This document shows, one piece after another, positions 63,259-64,000 of a DNA stretch of 64,000 nt (its first letter is position 1; each line of letters opens with the position of its first letter). The DNA is taken from the NCBI GenBank assembly GCA_002734085.1, contig NVXV01000011.1:83222-147221 (forward strand). The letters run 5' to 3'. A model generated the notes under the pieces. The model was not told where the DNA came from. It made no database searches and saw only the letters and a program-made list of their open reading frames with translations. The stretch comes from Fluviicola sp. Lineage in GTDB: Bacteria; Bacteroidota; Bacteroidia; Flavobacteriales_D; Crocinitomicaceae. A program made the position numbers and the translations under genes.

Positions 63259-64000
63259 TGATGAAATTAGTTATGCAAGAAAAGGATGTGAAAGAGCATC
63301 TTAAATACAAAAAATGGGATTTTGGATTCTTTGGATTACCTATAGATGATAGAGGTAATGAGGCAAATCTATTCATTAAAGATAATTGTACTAATTTAGT
63401 TAGCTTAAATTATGATGCGGATGAAATGACTTTGAGACTCGACAATGTAGATTGTCTGATTGATGAATTAGATGAAAAGTTTAAATTCATTGAAAATAAA
63501 AAAATTTTAATAGAGGCAACAACTTTAACTTTTGCAGAAATTTTGTTGACTATCAAACAAGCCAAGATTCATAATTGTTATTTAACTCTTCTATATCTTG
63601 AACCAGTAAGTTATTCAAAAAAGAGAACAGAATTTCGAGTACATAAACGTGAGTTTGAACTGTCCGCCAATACACCAGGATATAAACCAATACCAGGTTT
63701 TATAAACAGTTATTTAGGAGATAAAACAACTAAAACAATTTTTATTGCTGGTTATGAATCGGAAAGAATCAACAGAGGAATAGAAGAAAACTCTATTTCA
63801 ACGAACCAATGTTCACTAGTATTTGGTGTTCCCGCTTTTCAAGTTGGATGGGAAATGAATTCATTCGCTAATAACATTAGAGTAATGAAAGAACAAAGGA
63901 TATCAGGAGATGTTTATTATTCAAGTGCTAATAACCCTGGATCAACTTTTGATGTTTTAGAAAAGATTTACCATTCTTTAAATAAGAACGAAGAACTTTT
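63258..64000 (+). CDS. Third gene of the PRTase/ORC operon, unknown function (partial)
   Basis: Open from the ATG at 63258 (overlapping the preceding TAA) to the window edge: about 247 residues without a stop. No signal or membrane segment is seen. Notable segments are KKILIEATTLTFAEILLTIK, TLLYLEPVSYSKKRTEF, FIAGYESERINRGIEEN and LVFGVPAFQVGWEMNSFANN. The alternating strand-helix pattern suggests an alpha/beta fold. I recognise no family. Operon position argues that it belongs to the same system as the PRTase-like protein and the ATPase, perhaps as regulator or second effector. Confidence 0.7.
   Translation, partial: MMKLVMQEKDVKEHLKYKKWDFGFFGLPIDDRGNEANLFIKDNCTNLVSLNYDADEMTLRLDNVDCLIDELDEKFKFIENKKILIEATTLTFAEILLTIKQAKIHNCYLTLLYLEPVSYSKKRTEFRVHKREFELSANTPGYKPIPGFINSYLGDKTTKTIFIAGYESERINRGIEENSISTNQCSLVFGVPAFQVGWEMNSFANNIRVMKEQRISGDVYYSSANNPGSTFDVLEKIYHSLNKNEEL

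Noticed and set aside
1-64000. CRISPR array, tRNA or rRNA genes, prophage
   Set aside because: No regular spaced repeats, no tRNA cloverleaf that I could recognise, and no phage structural genes were seen.

Overview
The window is a low-GC chromosomal segment of a Bacteroidota bacterium, most likely a member of the Flavobacteriales. Four points support this. Secreted proteins end in type IX secretion (T9SS) sorting domains (20.1, 33.9 and 58.2 kb). The primary sigma factor has the short Bacteroidota form. Promoters follow the TTTG-N19/20-TAnnTTTG pattern instead of -35/-10 boxes. GAPDH has the long N-terminally extended form. I see no rRNA, tRNA, CRISPR array or transposase gene.

Layout. 0-5.9 kb: the end of a cbb3-oxidase maturation cluster (copper P-type ATPase ccoI, cut by the window edge, and hemN), a repeat-filled gap, then DUF2061-cysD-cysN for sulfate activation. 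5.9-8.3 kb: a loose accessory stretch of small orphan genes and a decayed copy of the end of a VWA gene. 8.3-10.3 kb: a MoxR-type ATPase with its CoxE-like VWA partner. 10.9-17.1 kb: a compact six-gene cluster with an ABC-2 exporter, a free-standing acyl carrier protein, a condensation-type enzyme, an FAD oxidoreductase and an adenylate-forming ligase. It looks like an undescribed small-molecule pathway built from single-domain NRPS-like parts. 17.2-24.2 kb: MscS channel, YdcF, AlkB, a T9SS protein, then a minus-strand operon with dapF, mltG and a PyrR-like PRTase. 24.3-29.1 kb: HtrA protease, rpoD, GAPDH and a NarL-type response regulator.

29.3-33.9 kb: two paralogous proteins of about 55 residues, each directly before a gene for an exported protein (a MORN-like protein and an S8 protease). 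33.9-41.7 kb: a minus-strand block with FKBP and TraB/GumN proteins, a methyltransferase, a PRiA4b-type protein, a CCA-adding-type enzyme and clpC. It diverges from gyrA at 41.7-41.96 kb. 44.5-54.2 kb: TPR protein, CvfB-like S1 protein, universal stress protein, a BatA-like/dihydroorotase-like/methyltransferase operon, a GxxExxY gene between perfect inverted repeats, and a LolD-TIGR02757 operon. 54.3-60.1 kb: M50 protease, Smr protein, glutathione peroxidase, cold-shock protein, a cupredoxin-T9SS protein and a surface S1C protease.

60.3-64.0 kb: an AT-rich, tightly overlapping three-gene operon running off the right edge. It encodes a PRTase-like protein, an ORC/CDC6-like P-loop ATPase and an unrecognised third protein. 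This is the best candidate for a poorly described system, probably a defence or conflict system of the PRTase-CE type. Gaps between genes are rich in palindromic and dispersed repeats typical of Bacteroidota.
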